Source: Xanthomonas codiaei
Lineage (GTDB): Bacteria; Pseudomonadota; Gammaproteobacteria; Xanthomonadales; Xanthomonadaceae
NCBI RefSeq assembly: GCF_002939785.1
Contig: NZ_MDEC01000026.1
Coordinates: forward strand, 1-64,000
Direction: 5' to 3'
DNA length: 64,000 nucleotides
Numbering within the stretch: position 1 is the first letter of the stretch; every line of letters starts with the position of its first letter. Under the pieces are notes generated by a model. The model did not search any database. It saw only the letters and a program-made list of their open reading frames with translations, and was not told the origin of the DNA. Made by a program: the position numbers and the translations under genes. This document shows, in pieces, positions 1 to 8,172 of the stretch.

Positions 1-65
1 ATCTGGTCTATGGCGTCCTCAAATCGGGCACCGCATTTGACCCACAGAAAGCCCTTGCCAGGTGA
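1..65 (+). CDS. C-terminal tail of an unidentified protein, possibly a transposase (5' cut by window)
   Basis: An open frame read from base 3 runs into the window from the left and stops with TGA at 63-65. Only 20 residues are visible, beginning LVYGVLKSGTAFDP. The pattern of aromatic, Leu, Gly and then FDP near the C-terminus resembles the end of IS110-type transposases. That is recall of a family style, not a match I can prove. If it is a transposase, its terminal repeat should lie in the 48 bases before the glutathione peroxidase stop, but no clear repeat is visible there. Confidence 0.3.
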   Translation, partial: LVYGVLKSGTAFDPQKALAR

Positions 66-113
66 GGGGCAAGACGGTATCTACCTACATGTTGGGCTTC
101 ACGCCCCGCGGGA

Positions 114-599
114 TCACGCGCCCAATGCGCGCTCGATGTCGGCCGCGATGGCTTCGGGTTTGGTCGTCGGCGCATAGCGCTCCAGCACCGCGCCGTCGCG
201 GCCGATCAGGAACTTGGTGAAATTCCATTTGATCGCTTCGGATCCCAGCACGCCGCGTTGTTCGTGCTTGAGCCACTGCCACAGCGGATGCGCACCGCTG
301 CCATTGACCTCGATCTTGGACGACAGCGGAAAATCCACCGAGTAATCCAGCGAACAGAACTGCCGGATCTGCGCCTCGTCGCCCGGCTCCTGATGTCCGA
401 ACTGATCGCAGGGGAATCCGATCACCACCAGCCCGCGCTCACGGTAGCGCTGCCATAGCGCCTGCAATCCGGCGTATTGCGGGGTAAAGCCGCACTTGGA
501 CGCTACATTCACTACCAGCACCACCTTGCCCAGGTAATCGCGCATGGACTGCGTGCGACCATCCAGGTCGGTGAATTCGAAGCTGGAGAGGTCGCGCAT
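114..599 (-). CDS. Glutathione peroxidase family thiol peroxidase
   Basis: This is a 161-residue cytoplasmic peroxidase of the BtuE/GPx type, which reduces hydrogen peroxide and organic hydroperoxides using glutathione or thioredoxin. The peroxidatic cysteine is Cys36 in the signature ASKCGFTPQY. The second signature PCDQFGHQEPG is at residues 63-73 with the catalytic Gln, and the KWNFTKF segment carries Trp125 and Asn126. The protein has Cys, not selenocysteine, at the active site, as is normal in bacteria. Length is typical of the family (about 160). It has no signal peptide. The ATG at 599 lacks a strong Shine-Dalgarno. It stands alone, facing away from the downstream peptidase gene, so a monocistronic antioxidant gene is likely. 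Confidence 0.93.
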   Translation of the reverse strand: MRDLSSFEFTDLDGRTQSMRDYLGKVVLVVNVASKCGFTPQYAGLQALWQRYRERGLVVIGFPCDQFGHQEPGDEAQIRQFCSLDYSVDFPLSSKIEVNGSGAHPLWQWLKHEQRGVLGSEAIKWNFTKFLIGRDGAVLERYAPTTKPEAIAADIERALGA

Positions 600-924
600 G
601 TCTGGCTCGATGGTTGCGAAGGCCGCAGGGTAACGCGTTGCCTGCGTTGCTGCAGCGCAGCTGTACGCCGCCGAAGGTTGCCATGCGGCACGTCCTGCGC
701 GCTCCAGGCACGCCGGAGAGCGTTATCGGCACAACGCCGGTCCGCGCACGATGCCCCCAGCAAGACGCCACGGCAGCACGCTGCGCTACGGCCCCGCCCG
801 CCTTGCCAGATCGTCAGCACCCGCCCTGCCCTGCGCACAAACGCCGCCCGGGCATGCCTTTTGTCACAGGCCTGTGCGGGCCAGCTGGGTTAGCCTCGGC
901 GGTTCGCACTTTGGAGCAACTCTC
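600..924. other. Divergent intergenic region, no gene seen
   Basis: These 325 bases lie between the divergent glutathione peroxidase and M3 peptidase genes and must hold both promoters. Several overlapping short frames cross it, but none has a start with a ribosome binding site or a recognisable product. I see no convincing -35/-10 pair or palindrome. Confidence 0.5.
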
Positions 925-3123
925 TTGACCACCCGTCTCGCTTTTGCCCTGGCCGCTTCCCTGGGACTTGCCATGCCGTCCTACAGCATCGCCGCGCCTG
1001 CCGCCACGCAGGCCGCCACCCAAGCCAACCCCTTCTTTGCCGACAGCACCCTGCCGCTGCACTACCCGCAGTTCGACAAGATCACCGACAGCGACTTCGC
1101 CCCCGCCTTCGATGCCGGCATGGCCGAGCAATTGAAGGAAGTGGACAAGATCGCCAACCAGAAGGCCAAGCCGAGCTTCGAGAACACCATCATCGCGCTG
1201 GAAAAGAGCGGCGCCACGCTCGACCGTGCCACCACCGTGTTCTTCAACCTGGTGGGTGCCGACACCAACGATGCGCGCAAGAAACTGCAGGCCGATTATT
1301 CGGCCAGGTTCGCCGCGCACCGCGATGCGATCTCGCTCAACGGCAAGCTGTTCGCGCGCATCCAGACCTTGTACGACCAACGCGCCAAGCTGGGACTGGA
1401 TGAGCAAGGCGTGCGTCTGGTCGAGAAGTACTACAGCGACTTCGTGCGCGATGGCGCCAAGCTCTCCGATGCGGACAAGACCACGCTCAAGGCGATGAAT
1501 GCCGAGCTGGCCAAGCTGGGCACCACCTTCAGCCAGAACGTGCTGGCCGAGGTCAACGCCGCCGCGGTGGTGGTGGATGACGTCAAGCAGCTCGACGGCC
1601 TGTCCGAAGAACAGATCGCCGCCGCGGCCGAAGCGGCCAAGGCGCGCAAGCTCGAGGGCAAGTACGTGATTGCCCTGCTCAACACCACCGGCCAGCCGCC
1701 GCTGACCCAGTTGAAGAACCGCGAGCTGCGCAAGAAGATCTACGACGCCTCGGTGTCGCGCGGCAGCCACGGCGGCCAGTACGACAACACCGCGCTGGTG
1801 TCGCGCATCATGAAGCTGCGTGCCGACAAGGCCAAGCTGCTCGGCTTCCCCACCTACGCTGCCTATTCGCTGGAAAACCAGACCGCCAAGACTCCGGAAG
1901 CGGTCAATGCGATGCTGGGCAAGCTGGCACCGGCGGCGGTGGCCAATGCCAAGCGCGAAGCTGCCGACCTGCAGGCGATGATCGACAAGGAACAAAAGGC
2001 CGCACGCAAGCCGACCTTCAAGCTCGAAGCCTGGGACTGGGCGTACTACAGCGAGAAGGTGCGCCAGGCCAAGTACAACTTCGACGAGTCGCAGCTCAAG
2101 CCGTATTTCGAGCTGAAGAACGTGCTGGAAAACGGCGTGTTCTATGCGGCCAACCAGGAATACGGCCTGACCTTCAAGCAGCGTACCGATCTGCCGACCT
2201 ACCGCGACGACATCACCGTCTACGACGTGTTCGATGCCGACGGCAAGCAGCTGGCGATCTTCATCGCCGACATGTACGCCCGCGAATCCAAGCGCGGTGG
2301 CGCCTGGATGAACTCCTATGTGTCGCAGTCGGAGCTGACCGGTTTCAAGCCTGTGGTGGCCAACCACCTCAACATTCCCAAGCCGCCGGCCGGCCAGCCG
2401 ACGCTGCTGACCTGGGACGAGGTGACCACCATGTTCCATGAGTTCGGGCATGCGCTGCACGGCATGTTCTCCGACGTCAAATACCCGTATTTCTCCGGCA
2501 CCAGCGTGCCGCGCGACTTCGTCGAGTTTCCCTCGCAGGTCAACGAGATGTGGGCCGACGAGCCGTCCATCCTGAAGAACTACGCCAAGCATTACCAGAA
2601 CGGCACGCCGATGCCGCAGGCCTTGCTGGACAAGGTGATTGCCGCATCCAAGTTCAACCAGGGCTTTGCCACCACCGAATACCTGGGAGCGGCGATGCTG
2701 GACCAGAACTGGCACCAGATCAGCGCCAGCGACGTTCCCGATGCGGCCGGCGTCATGGCGTTCGAGGCCAAGGCCCTGCAGCAGGACGGCATTGCCTATG
2801 CGCCGGTGCCGCCGCGCTACAAGACCCCGTATTTCAGCCACATCATGGGCGGCTACGCGGCCGGCTACTACGCCTACATCTGGTCCGAAGTGCTGGATGC
2901 CAATACCCAGCAATGGTTCAAGCAACACGGCGGCCTGAGCCGCGCCAACGGCGACCGCTTCCGCAAGACCTTGTTGTCGCGCGGCGGCAGCGTGGATGCG
3001 ATGGAACTGTTCCAGAACTTTGCCGGCCATGCGCCGCAGATCGAACCGTTGCTGGAAAAGCGCGGCTTGAGTGCGCAGGGCGGCGATGGCGCCACCCCGG
3101 AAACACCGCAGTCCAAGCCGTAA
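925..3123 (+). CDS. Secreted M3 family zinc metallopeptidase (peptidyl-dipeptidase Dcp-like)
   Basis: This 732-residue protein belongs to the thimet oligopeptidase/Dcp family, which cleaves short peptides with one zinc ion. The zinc site HEFGHALH starts at His505, with the third ligand Glu expected about 25 residues on in the FVEFPSQVNEMWADE segment. The frame is open from 751, but I place the start at the TTG at 925. It has GGAG eight bases upstream and opens directly into a signal peptide (hydrophobic stretch followed by SIAAPAATQ). The 58 codons upstream are Arg/Pro-rich and look non-coding. The signal peptide implies a periplasmic enzyme recycling peptides. A strong terminator follows 30 bases after the stop, so the gene is probably a single transcription unit. 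Confidence 0.92.
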   Translation: MTTRLAFALAASLGLAMPSYSIAAPAATQAATQANPFFADSTLPLHYPQFDKITDSDFAPAFDAGMAEQLKEVDKIANQKAKPSFENTIIALEKSGATLDRATTVFFNLVGADTNDARKKLQADYSARFAAHRDAISLNGKLFARIQTLYDQRAKLGLDEQGVRLVEKYYSDFVRDGAKLSDADKTTLKAMNAELAKLGTTFSQNVLAEVNAAAVVVDDVKQLDGLSEEQIAAAAEAAKARKLEGKYVIALLNTTGQPPLTQLKNRELRKKIYDASVSRGSHGGQYDNTALVSRIMKLRADKAKLLGFPTYAAYSLENQTAKTPEAVNAMLGKLAPAAVANAKREAADLQAMIDKEQKAARKPTFKLEAWDWAYYSEKVRQAKYNFDESQLKPYFELKNVLENGVFYAANQEYGLTFKQRTDLPTYRDDITVYDVFDADGKQLAIFIADMYARESKRGGAWMNSYVSQSELTGFKPVVANHLNIPKPPAGQPTLLTWDEVTTMFHEFGHALHGMFSDVKYPYFSGTSVPRDFVEFPSQVNEMWADEPSILKNYAKHYQNGTPMPQALLDKVIAASKFNQGFATTEYLGAAMLDQNWHQISASDVPDAAGVMAFEAKALQQDGIAYAPVPPRYKTPYFSHIMGGYAAGYYAYIWSEVLDANTQQWFKQHGGLSRANGDRFRKTLLSRGGSVDAMELFQNFAGHAPQIEPLLEKRGLSAQGGDGATPETPQSKP

Positions 3124-3152
3124 TCCGGCCTGCAGCCTTGCTTCAAACACAG

Positions 3153-3183
3153 CGCCGCCCGGAGCGATCCGGGCGGCGTTTTT
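3153..3183 (+). terminator. Intrinsic terminator of the M3 peptidase gene
   Basis: A perfect 11-bp stem CGCCGCCCGGA/TCCGGGCGGCG closes a GCGA (GNRA) tetraloop and is followed by five T. It sits 30 bases after the peptidase stop. Confidence 0.93.
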
Positions 3184-3253
3184 GATGCAGGCAGAGGCGG
3201 GGCGTGTCGCACGCGAGCCACTGGCCGCCTGGCGAAAACCAGTGCGTGACTAA

Positions 3254-3406
3254 AGAGCGGCTGGCAAAACGACTGCGCGCCGCCAGGCGGGCGCGGTCGG
3301 TGCTTGGTGCTTGGTGCTCGGTGCAGCATGTACCACGCGTACACCGGTTCCTCAGCGCCATCCGCACCCACCTGACGAGCGCTCGCTACGTTTTGTCGGC
3401 CGCTCT
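3254..3406 (-). repeat. Dispersed palindrome-ended repeat, copy 1 of 5 (minus orientation)
   Basis: Read on the minus strand this begins AGAGCGGCCGACAAAACG and ends CGTTTTGCCAGCCGCTCT, so the two ends are imperfect inverted repeats. Its body (CAGGTGGGTGCGGATGG, then a GTGGTACATG-like core, then CACCGAGCACC and GACCGCGCCCGCCTGGCGG) matches copies at 23136, 30183, 31772 and 33948. This copy carries an extra 14 bases from tandem duplication of GCTTGGT. It fills most of the gap between the convergent M3 peptidase and MarR genes and lies in the 3' flank of the MarR gene. Confidence 0.85.
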
Positions 3407-3487
3407 AAGGCTGGCAAGCTGCGTGTGCTGCCGTCTTGCGAGGTTCGGGTACCGTCCCGCCAACCGGCCCGGATGCACTGACCGCTG

Positions 3488-3988
3488 TCAGGACTCCACC
3501 GCGTCCACGCCATCGAGCAGCTTCTTCAACAACTTCTCCAGGCGCACCTGTTCGGTGTCGCTGATGCCGGCCGTTTGCGCATTCAACAGCGTGCACGCTT
3601 CCGGCAACAGGCTATCGATCAAGGCCAGCCCTGCCGGCTGCAGGGTCAGTACGATCTTGCGGCGGTCGTCGGGACTGGCGCCGCGGGCGATCAAGCCCTT
3701 CTCGCACAGCTGATCGGTGAGCCGGGTGATGTTGGCCGGTTTCTCGCTGGCCGCCTCGGCCACTTCGGTGGGCGTGATGGCCTGTTCCGGCGTGCCATAG
3801 AGCATCATCAGGATTTCGTATTCCGGCGGACTGATGCCGTACGGCTTGAGCCGCACGCAGGCTTGCGTATGCATTCGCTTGTAGAGATGCTTGACCAACC
3901 TCACCAGGACGGCCGGTTCCCGCGGAAATTCCGGGTAACGCGCGCAGGTGTGGTCCACGCGGTTTGCGGTTGGATCGAAACTACTCAT
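3488..3988 (-). CDS. MarR family transcriptional regulator
   Basis: This 166-residue protein has the winged-helix MarR fold. A helical dimerisation N-terminus is followed by a PPEYEILMMLY helix, the recognition segment around residues 70-100 (TPTEVAEAASEKPANITRLTDQLCEKGLI) and the wing with the invariant DDRRKIVLTL motif. Such proteins are usually dimeric repressors released by phenolic or oxidative ligands. It is followed on its strand by repeat copy 1, not by an efflux gene, so no target operon is obvious. The lipoprotein gene at 4055 lies just behind it on the same strand with a 66-base gap and could be co-transcribed. Start at the ATG at 3988. Confidence 0.9.
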   Translation of the reverse strand: MSSFDPTANRVDHTCARYPEFPREPAVLVRLVKHLYKRMHTQACVRLKPYGISPPEYEILMMLYGTPEQAITPTEVAEAASEKPANITRLTDQLCEKGLIARGASPDDRRKIVLTLQPAGLALIDSLLPEACTLLNAQTAGISDTEQVRLEKLLKKLLDGVDAVES

Positions 3989-4054
3989 ATCACCCGTTGG
4001 AATACATTACCGAATTGTCGCGCCATTCAATCACATCGACTGCGGGGCGATACA

Positions 4055-4900
4055 TCAGCGAGCGAAGAGATGTGCATATTCCGGCGCGACCCACGGCAGC
4101 AATGTGGATGCAGCGACGTCGGCGGTTTGCGTGCCATCCGAATACGGCCCCACCTGATACGGAGGAAACACGAAACGCAATGCGGTGATCTGCCCGGCTG
4201 CATCCAAGAGCGGGACGAACTGCGCGAAGTTGTCCACTTGCGCGGTAGTGCCCTCGGCGATCATGCGATCGGCCGAGGCCACCTGTTCGGCCTGTTCTTC
4301 GATCGGCACGCGGTCGGCTGCCACGCGTTGCGTGGCAGCGGCATGCAGCTGTGCGGCCACCGCGCTGCCGATCTTGCCCCATCCTGCCGCGTCCGGAATC
4401 AGCGCCTGCGCAGTCAACTGCTTGCGCTCCTTGACCAGCCACACGAAGCGCGCCACCAATGGCTCGCCATGTGCGCCGCCGGTATAGCGGCTGCCGTCGG
4501 CAGAGATCACGATCAGGTCGGCGGTCTGCAACACCGTTTCGAATGCCAGCGACAATTCGTAGGGCGCGGCGGGCTTGTCGTTGCCGAGACCGGAAACGGC
4601 CTGCATCAATTCGCTGCGCGCGTCCTGCGCGTACTTGCGGATCAACGCGGTCAGTTCCGGATAGGCATCCAGGCCCCGCGGATAGCTGATACCCACCATG
4701 TAGGCAGGCGCGTGCTCGATTACATCTTCCAGCGGGCCGCTCTGCACCATCGCCGGCTCGACCGGCGCCGGCGGTGCCACGGCCGCATCGGCCGCCGGCT
4801 CGGCCGGCTCGGAGGTTGCCGGTTCGCGCTGCGTACAGCCGGTCAGCAGCGCCAGCACCAGCAGGCCCCGCACCCCATTTCCTGCGAACAACCGCCCCAT
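4055..4900 (-). CDS. DUF3298/RsiV-like domain lipoprotein
   Basis: The protein has 281 residues counted from the ATG at 4900. The N-terminus is a lipoprotein signal (GLLVLALLTGC, lipobox LTGC), followed by an Ala/Pro/Glu-rich linker of about 35 residues. The globular part contains YELSLAFETVLQTADLIVIS and RYTGGAHGEP, a pattern typical of DUF4163/DUF3298 proteins related to RsiV. The C-terminus (FVFPPYQVGPYSDGTQTADV) matches the end of that domain family. Its function is unknown; RsiV relatives bind lysozyme, and many Gram-negative members are envelope lipoproteins. The open frame extends to 5416, but that extension overlaps the acetyltransferase gene and is Arg-rich, so I reject it. Confidence 0.85.
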   Translation of the reverse strand: MGRLFAGNGVRGLLVLALLTGCTQREPATSEPAEPAADAAVAPPAPVEPAMVQSGPLEDVIEHAPAYMVGISYPRGLDAYPELTALIRKYAQDARSELMQAVSGLGNDKPAAPYELSLAFETVLQTADLIVISADGSRYTGGAHGEPLVARFVWLVKERKQLTAQALIPDAAGWGKIGSAVAAQLHAAATQRVAADRVPIEEQAEQVASADRMIAEGTTAQVDNFAQFVPLLDAAGQITALRFVFPPYQVGPYSDGTQTADVAASTLLPWVAPEYAHLFAR

Positions 4901-4938
4901 TCCCACCCGCTCCCCTGATTGACTTGCCGCTGCGGCCG

Positions 4939-5223
4939 TCAGGCCAGCAGATCCTGAAACTGTGGATGTCGACGCATATAGGCCTGCGCATAACTGCACG
5001 CGGGGACCATCTTGAGCCCGGATGCACGCGCAAACTCCAGAGCGGCCTCGACCAATGCGGCGGCGATCCCGCGCCCGGCGATCGCCTCCGGCACCAGCGT
5101 GTGAGTGATGGTCATGCCTGCACTGTCGCGGCGGTAGACCAGTTCGGCACGGTGTCCATCGGCGTCTACGACGAAATGCTGCTGTGTCGGGTCGTGGTCG
5201 ACGTGCACTGTCGCTGCCTCCAT
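4939..5223 (-). CDS. Small GNAT-like N-acetyltransferase (YjdJ type)
   Basis: This is a compact protein of 94 residues from the ATG at 5223; a TTG at 5244 would give 101. The sequence fits the small GCN5-related acetyltransferase family seen in E. coli YjdJ. It has AELVYRRD and MTITHTLVPEAIAGRGIAAALVEAAL, the latter being the acetyl-CoA loop, and then LKMVPACSYAQAYMRRHPQFQDLL. The family has about 90 residues, so this is full length. The acceptor is unknown. It lies 38 bases upstream of the lipoprotein gene on the same strand and may share its transcript. Neither start has a convincing Shine-Dalgarno. Confidence 0.87.
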   Translation of the reverse strand: MEAATVHVDHDPTQQHFVVDADGHRAELVYRRDSAGMTITHTLVPEAIAGRGIAAALVEAALEFARASGLKMVPACSYAQAYMRRHPQFQDLLA

Positions 5224-5433
5224 CGTGATTCGCGCCGCTGCCAAGTGCGGTCAGTGTGACCAGCGCGGCGCCGCGCCTGCGTGAAAATGAATCCACGCTG
5301 TGAACGGCAGCCCGGCTTGGCGATGCGCTGCTCAAGTTCGCTGCAGCAGCGCCGATAGCTGACTCGAAGGCGCTCGCTGCAACCGGTCTCCGGCATGCCT
5401 GGCGCCCTCGTCTCACCTATGAGGAGTCACCGC

Positions 5434-5634
5434 ATGCACAACGATTCGGCAGGAAACAACGCGCAGAGCGACAGCTCGCTGCTGGAAGGGCTGTTACAGT
5501 TCGCCATCGCCGGCGACACCCATAATCCGGACTTCGCGCAGCTCAACGACACGGTGTATCAGCGCCTGCAGCAGGCCTACGGCGCGGTATCCGGCTCGGC
5601 ACTGGCCACCGATCAGAAACGCACCGCGGCCTGA
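5434..5634 (+). CDS. Small conserved-looking protein of unknown function
   Basis: This frame has 66 codons starting at the ATG at 5434, with AGGAG seven bases upstream; the strong site decides the start over the ATG at 5395. The product is soluble with no signal peptide or membrane segment. It has an acidic/polar N-terminus (HNDSAGNNAQSDSSLLEG), then LLQFAIAGDTHNPDFAQLND and a helix-like YQRLQQAYGAVSG. I do not recognise a family. Codon use looks like that of its neighbours, so it is probably a real gene. It converges on the rhomboid gene. Confidence 0.6.
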   Translation: MHNDSAGNNAQSDSSLLEGLLQFAIAGDTHNPDFAQLNDTVYQRLQQAYGAVSGSALATDQKRTAA

Positions 5635-5653
5635 GGCCGGCACCGCCGCATCC

Positions 5654-5687
5654 GCCAGGACCCGTCATGCACCACCGCGGTCCTGGC
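5654..5687. terminator. Possible hairpin between convergent genes
   Basis: GCCAGGACC and GGTCCTGGC form a 9-bp stem with a 16-base interior between the convergent small gene and the rhomboid gene. There is no T-tract, so intrinsic termination is uncertain. Confidence 0.35.
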
Positions 5688-5718
5688 CGGTTTGCCGCAC
5701 GCCCTCGCCGGCCACGGC

Positions 5719-6327
5719 TCAGCCAAAGCGCGGGTTGGAGAGCTGGTCCAGGAAGATCTGCAGCACCCTTGGCTCCATGATCAGCATGAACATCACCCCG
5801 AATGCCGCGCCGGCCAGGTGCGCGCTGTGGTTGATGCGATCGCCGCCGCGGCGGTCCATCCACAGGCTGTAGCCCACGTAAAACACCGCATAGATGATCG
5901 CCGGTGCCGGAATGAACAGCACCAGGATGATGGTCCACGGCTGCAGCAGGATGAAAGCGAACAGCACCGCCGACACCGCACCGGAGGCGCCCAGACTCAA
6001 ATAGTTGGGGTTGTTCTGGTTCTTCAGGTAGCTGGGCAGGATCGACACCACCAGCGCGGCCAGATAGAACAGCGGATAGGTCAGCATGCTGCCGGTGAGC
6101 TGCAGCATCACCTTCTCGATCACCCGGCCGAAGAAGAACAAGGTGATCATGTTGAAGACCAGGTGGCCCAGGTCGGCATGGATGAAGCCGTAGGTCACCA
6201 GCCGGTCGTATTGCTTGTGCTTGTCCACGGCCGGCGGCCACAGGATCAGGCGGTCGTTCAACTTGCGGTTGTTGAACGCCATCCAGGAGACGATGCCGGT
6301 GATGGCGATCAAGATCAGGGTAATCAT
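5719..6327 (-). CDS. Rhomboid family intramembrane serine protease
   Basis: The protein has 202 residues and six predicted transmembrane segments, starting directly with a hydrophobic helix (MITLILIAITGIVSWM). The rhomboid features are in place. HADLGHLVFNM is in the loop after helix 1-2 (residues 50-60), the catalytic serine is Ser115 in GASG, and the catalytic histidine is His170 in HSAHLAGAAFG. It would cleave membrane-spanning substrates within the inner membrane; substrates are unknown. The start at ATG 6327 gives a normal family length, and the 17 codons upstream in the same frame overlap the end of the peptide transporter and are rejected. The eight-base gap to the transporter stop suggests co-transcription. 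Confidence 0.92.
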   Translation of the reverse strand: MITLILIAITGIVSWMAFNNRKLNDRLILWPPAVDKHKQYDRLVTYGFIHADLGHLVFNMITLFFFGRVIEKVMLQLTGSMLTYPLFYLAALVVSILPSYLKNQNNPNYLSLGASGAVSAVLFAFILLQPWTIILVLFIPAPAIIYAVFYVGYSLWMDRRGGDRINHSAHLAGAAFGVMFMLIMEPRVLQIFLDQLSNPRFG

Positions 6328-6334
6328 GCAGACC

Positions 6335-7981
6335 TCAGGCAGAACGGTAATTGTCGACCATGCGATAACCGCGCGCATACAGGCCGAAGGCCAGTGCCGC
6401 CAGGAATGCGAAGGCCGCGAAGAAGAACATCAGGAACGCCGCTTCGCTGAGTCCAGTATCGGCGATATGCGCGGTCACCGTCTCGTTGCGCACCGCCACG
6501 TTCGATAGCAGCACCCACAGGTTGCCGACCGTGGTGGTCAGATACCAGAAACTCATCACCACGCCCTTCATCGATGCAGGCGCCTGGCTGTAGGCGAACT
6601 CGATGCCGGTGGCCGACACCAGCACCTCGCCGAAGGTGAGCAAGGCATAGGGCAGGATCTGCCAGGCGATGTGCATCGGCTCGCCGCCATCCATCACCAC
6701 CTGGATCGCCCCCACCACGATCCAGGCCACGCCGCTGAACGCGATGCCGCTGGTCATGCGCCGCAATGGCGTGGGCTCCCAGCCAACCCGGCGCAGCAGC
6801 GGGTACAGCACCAGATTGTTGAACGGGATCAACAGCATCACCAGCAACGGATTGATCGCCTGCATCTGCGAGGCGGTGAACCAGGCCGGCATGGTCATCT
6901 CGCGCCCTTGCAGCACCCAGGTCGAGGCCTTCTGGTCGAACAGCGAAAAGAACGGCGTGACCAGCGCGAAGATCACCAGCACCCGCAGCAGCGCGCGCAC
7001 GCCTTCGACCGCAGTATCGGGATGGATGCCGCGCGCACGCTCCAGCTGCCACCAGGTGCCGCCGCCAATGCCAGCCAGCAACAGCACCAGCGCAATGCAT
7101 AGGCAGATGACGATGCCCAGCGGCTCGATCCAGGCGAAACTCGCCAGCGCCAGCACCACCGACAATGAGGCCAGCACCAGGCCCGGACGGCCCTGCCCCG
7201 GCACGCGCGTCAGCAACGCGGTGCGTACCACCGCGCCGAATCCGTGCGGGTCCTTCGGCGGCAACGGCACCCGCACGTAGCGGTTGCGCCCCAGCCAGAA
7301 CACCAGCGTGGCCACGAACATCAGGATGCCGGGAATGCCGAACGCCCAGGACGGCCCCAGGTTCTTCAGCGCCAGCGGAATCAGCAGCGAGGCGAACAGC
7401 GAGCCGAAATTGATGATCCAGTAGAACGCGTCGAACACCACCTTGGCCAGGTGCTTGTTGGACTGGTCGAACTGGTCGCCCATGAACGAGGCCACCAGCG
7501 GCTTGATGCCGCCCGCGCCCAGCGCGATCAGACCCAGCCCGACGAAGAAACCGCTGCGGCTGCCTTCGAACATGGCAAGACACGCATGCCCGGCGCAGTA
7601 GACCAGGCTGAACCACAGGATGGTGTTGTATTTGCCGAACAGCCGATCGGCCAGCCAGCCACCCAACAGCGGGAAGAAATACACCCCGATCATGAAGCTG
7701 TGCAGGATATGCTTGGCTTCGGCCTCGCGGCCCGGGCCGCCGATCTCCTGCAGCAGCAGCGAGGTGATCAGGAACTGCACCAGGATGTTGCGCATCCCGT
7801 AGAAGCTGAAACGCTCGCAGGCTTCATTGCCGATGATGAAAGGAATCTGGCGCGGCAGGCGCGCGCCGGCAGTGGGGCCGGGCAAGGTCGTGGTGGTCAA
7901 AGGCGGTCCGGTCGAACTGATGACAGGCCCTATCGTACCGGCGTCAGCTGCCTGGCCGCCATGCGGCGGGTGCGGCTGCAT
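6335..7981 (-). CDS. POT family proton-dependent oligopeptide transporter
   Basis: This is an inner membrane symporter for di- and tripeptides of the PTR2/POT family. The diagnostic segment ERFSFYGMRNILVQF occurs just after IPFIIGNEACE, followed by the second signature region FVGLGLIALGAGGIKPLVASFMGDQFD. About 14 hydrophobic helices are visible. The start is uncertain. ATG 7981 gives 548 residues with a 50-residue Pro/Thr-rich leader before helix 1, and a later GTG would be shorter; the frame open to 8161 runs under the next gene's upstream region. It is followed by the rhomboid gene. It sits beside secreted peptidase genes, which suggests peptide scavenging. Confidence 0.9.
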   Translation of the reverse strand: MQPHPPHGGQAADAGTIGPVISSTGPPLTTTTLPGPTAGARLPRQIPFIIGNEACERFSFYGMRNILVQFLITSLLLQEIGGPGREAEAKHILHSFMIGVYFFPLLGGWLADRLFGKYNTILWFSLVYCAGHACLAMFEGSRSGFFVGLGLIALGAGGIKPLVASFMGDQFDQSNKHLAKVVFDAFYWIINFGSLFASLLIPLALKNLGPSWAFGIPGILMFVATLVFWLGRNRYVRVPLPPKDPHGFGAVVRTALLTRVPGQGRPGLVLASLSVVLALASFAWIEPLGIVICLCIALVLLLAGIGGGTWWQLERARGIHPDTAVEGVRALLRVLVIFALVTPFFSLFDQKASTWVLQGREMTMPAWFTASQMQAINPLLVMLLIPFNNLVLYPLLRRVGWEPTPLRRMTSGIAFSGVAWIVVGAIQVVMDGGEPMHIAWQILPYALLTFGEVLVSATGIEFAYSQAPASMKGVVMSFWYLTTTVGNLWVLLSNVAVRNETVTAHIADTGLSEAAFLMFFFAAFAFLAALAFGLYARGYRMVDNYRSA

Positions 7982-8172
7982 CCGTGGGCTTGCCAACGTC
8001 GCGCCGGAACGGCGGTGGATGGGTCCAGCACAGGGGCAATACACGCCTGCCGATTGCGACGCGCCAGGTCGTCGTGGCCGCTTGAACGGTGTGCGCATGC
8101 CGCAGTGCAGATTGGCCTGCCGCGCCGGCTCGGCTACATTGCAAACGTTTTCCTGAAACACCGGACCGCTGG

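Noticed and set aside
814-3150. Very long antisense ORFs opposite real genes, here and at 9900-12206, 14630-17617, 17391-19382, 20519-22825, 25174-27528, 28078-30501, 37787-40462 and 43074-44888
   Set aside because: They are shadows caused by high third-position GC. Products are Arg/His/Gly/Gln-rich low-complexity strings with no family resemblance, while the opposite strand encodes recognised proteins.
4901-5416. N-terminal extension of the lipoprotein gene
   Set aside because: The extension overlaps the acetyltransferase gene and is Arg-rich. The lipoprotein signal begins at 4900.
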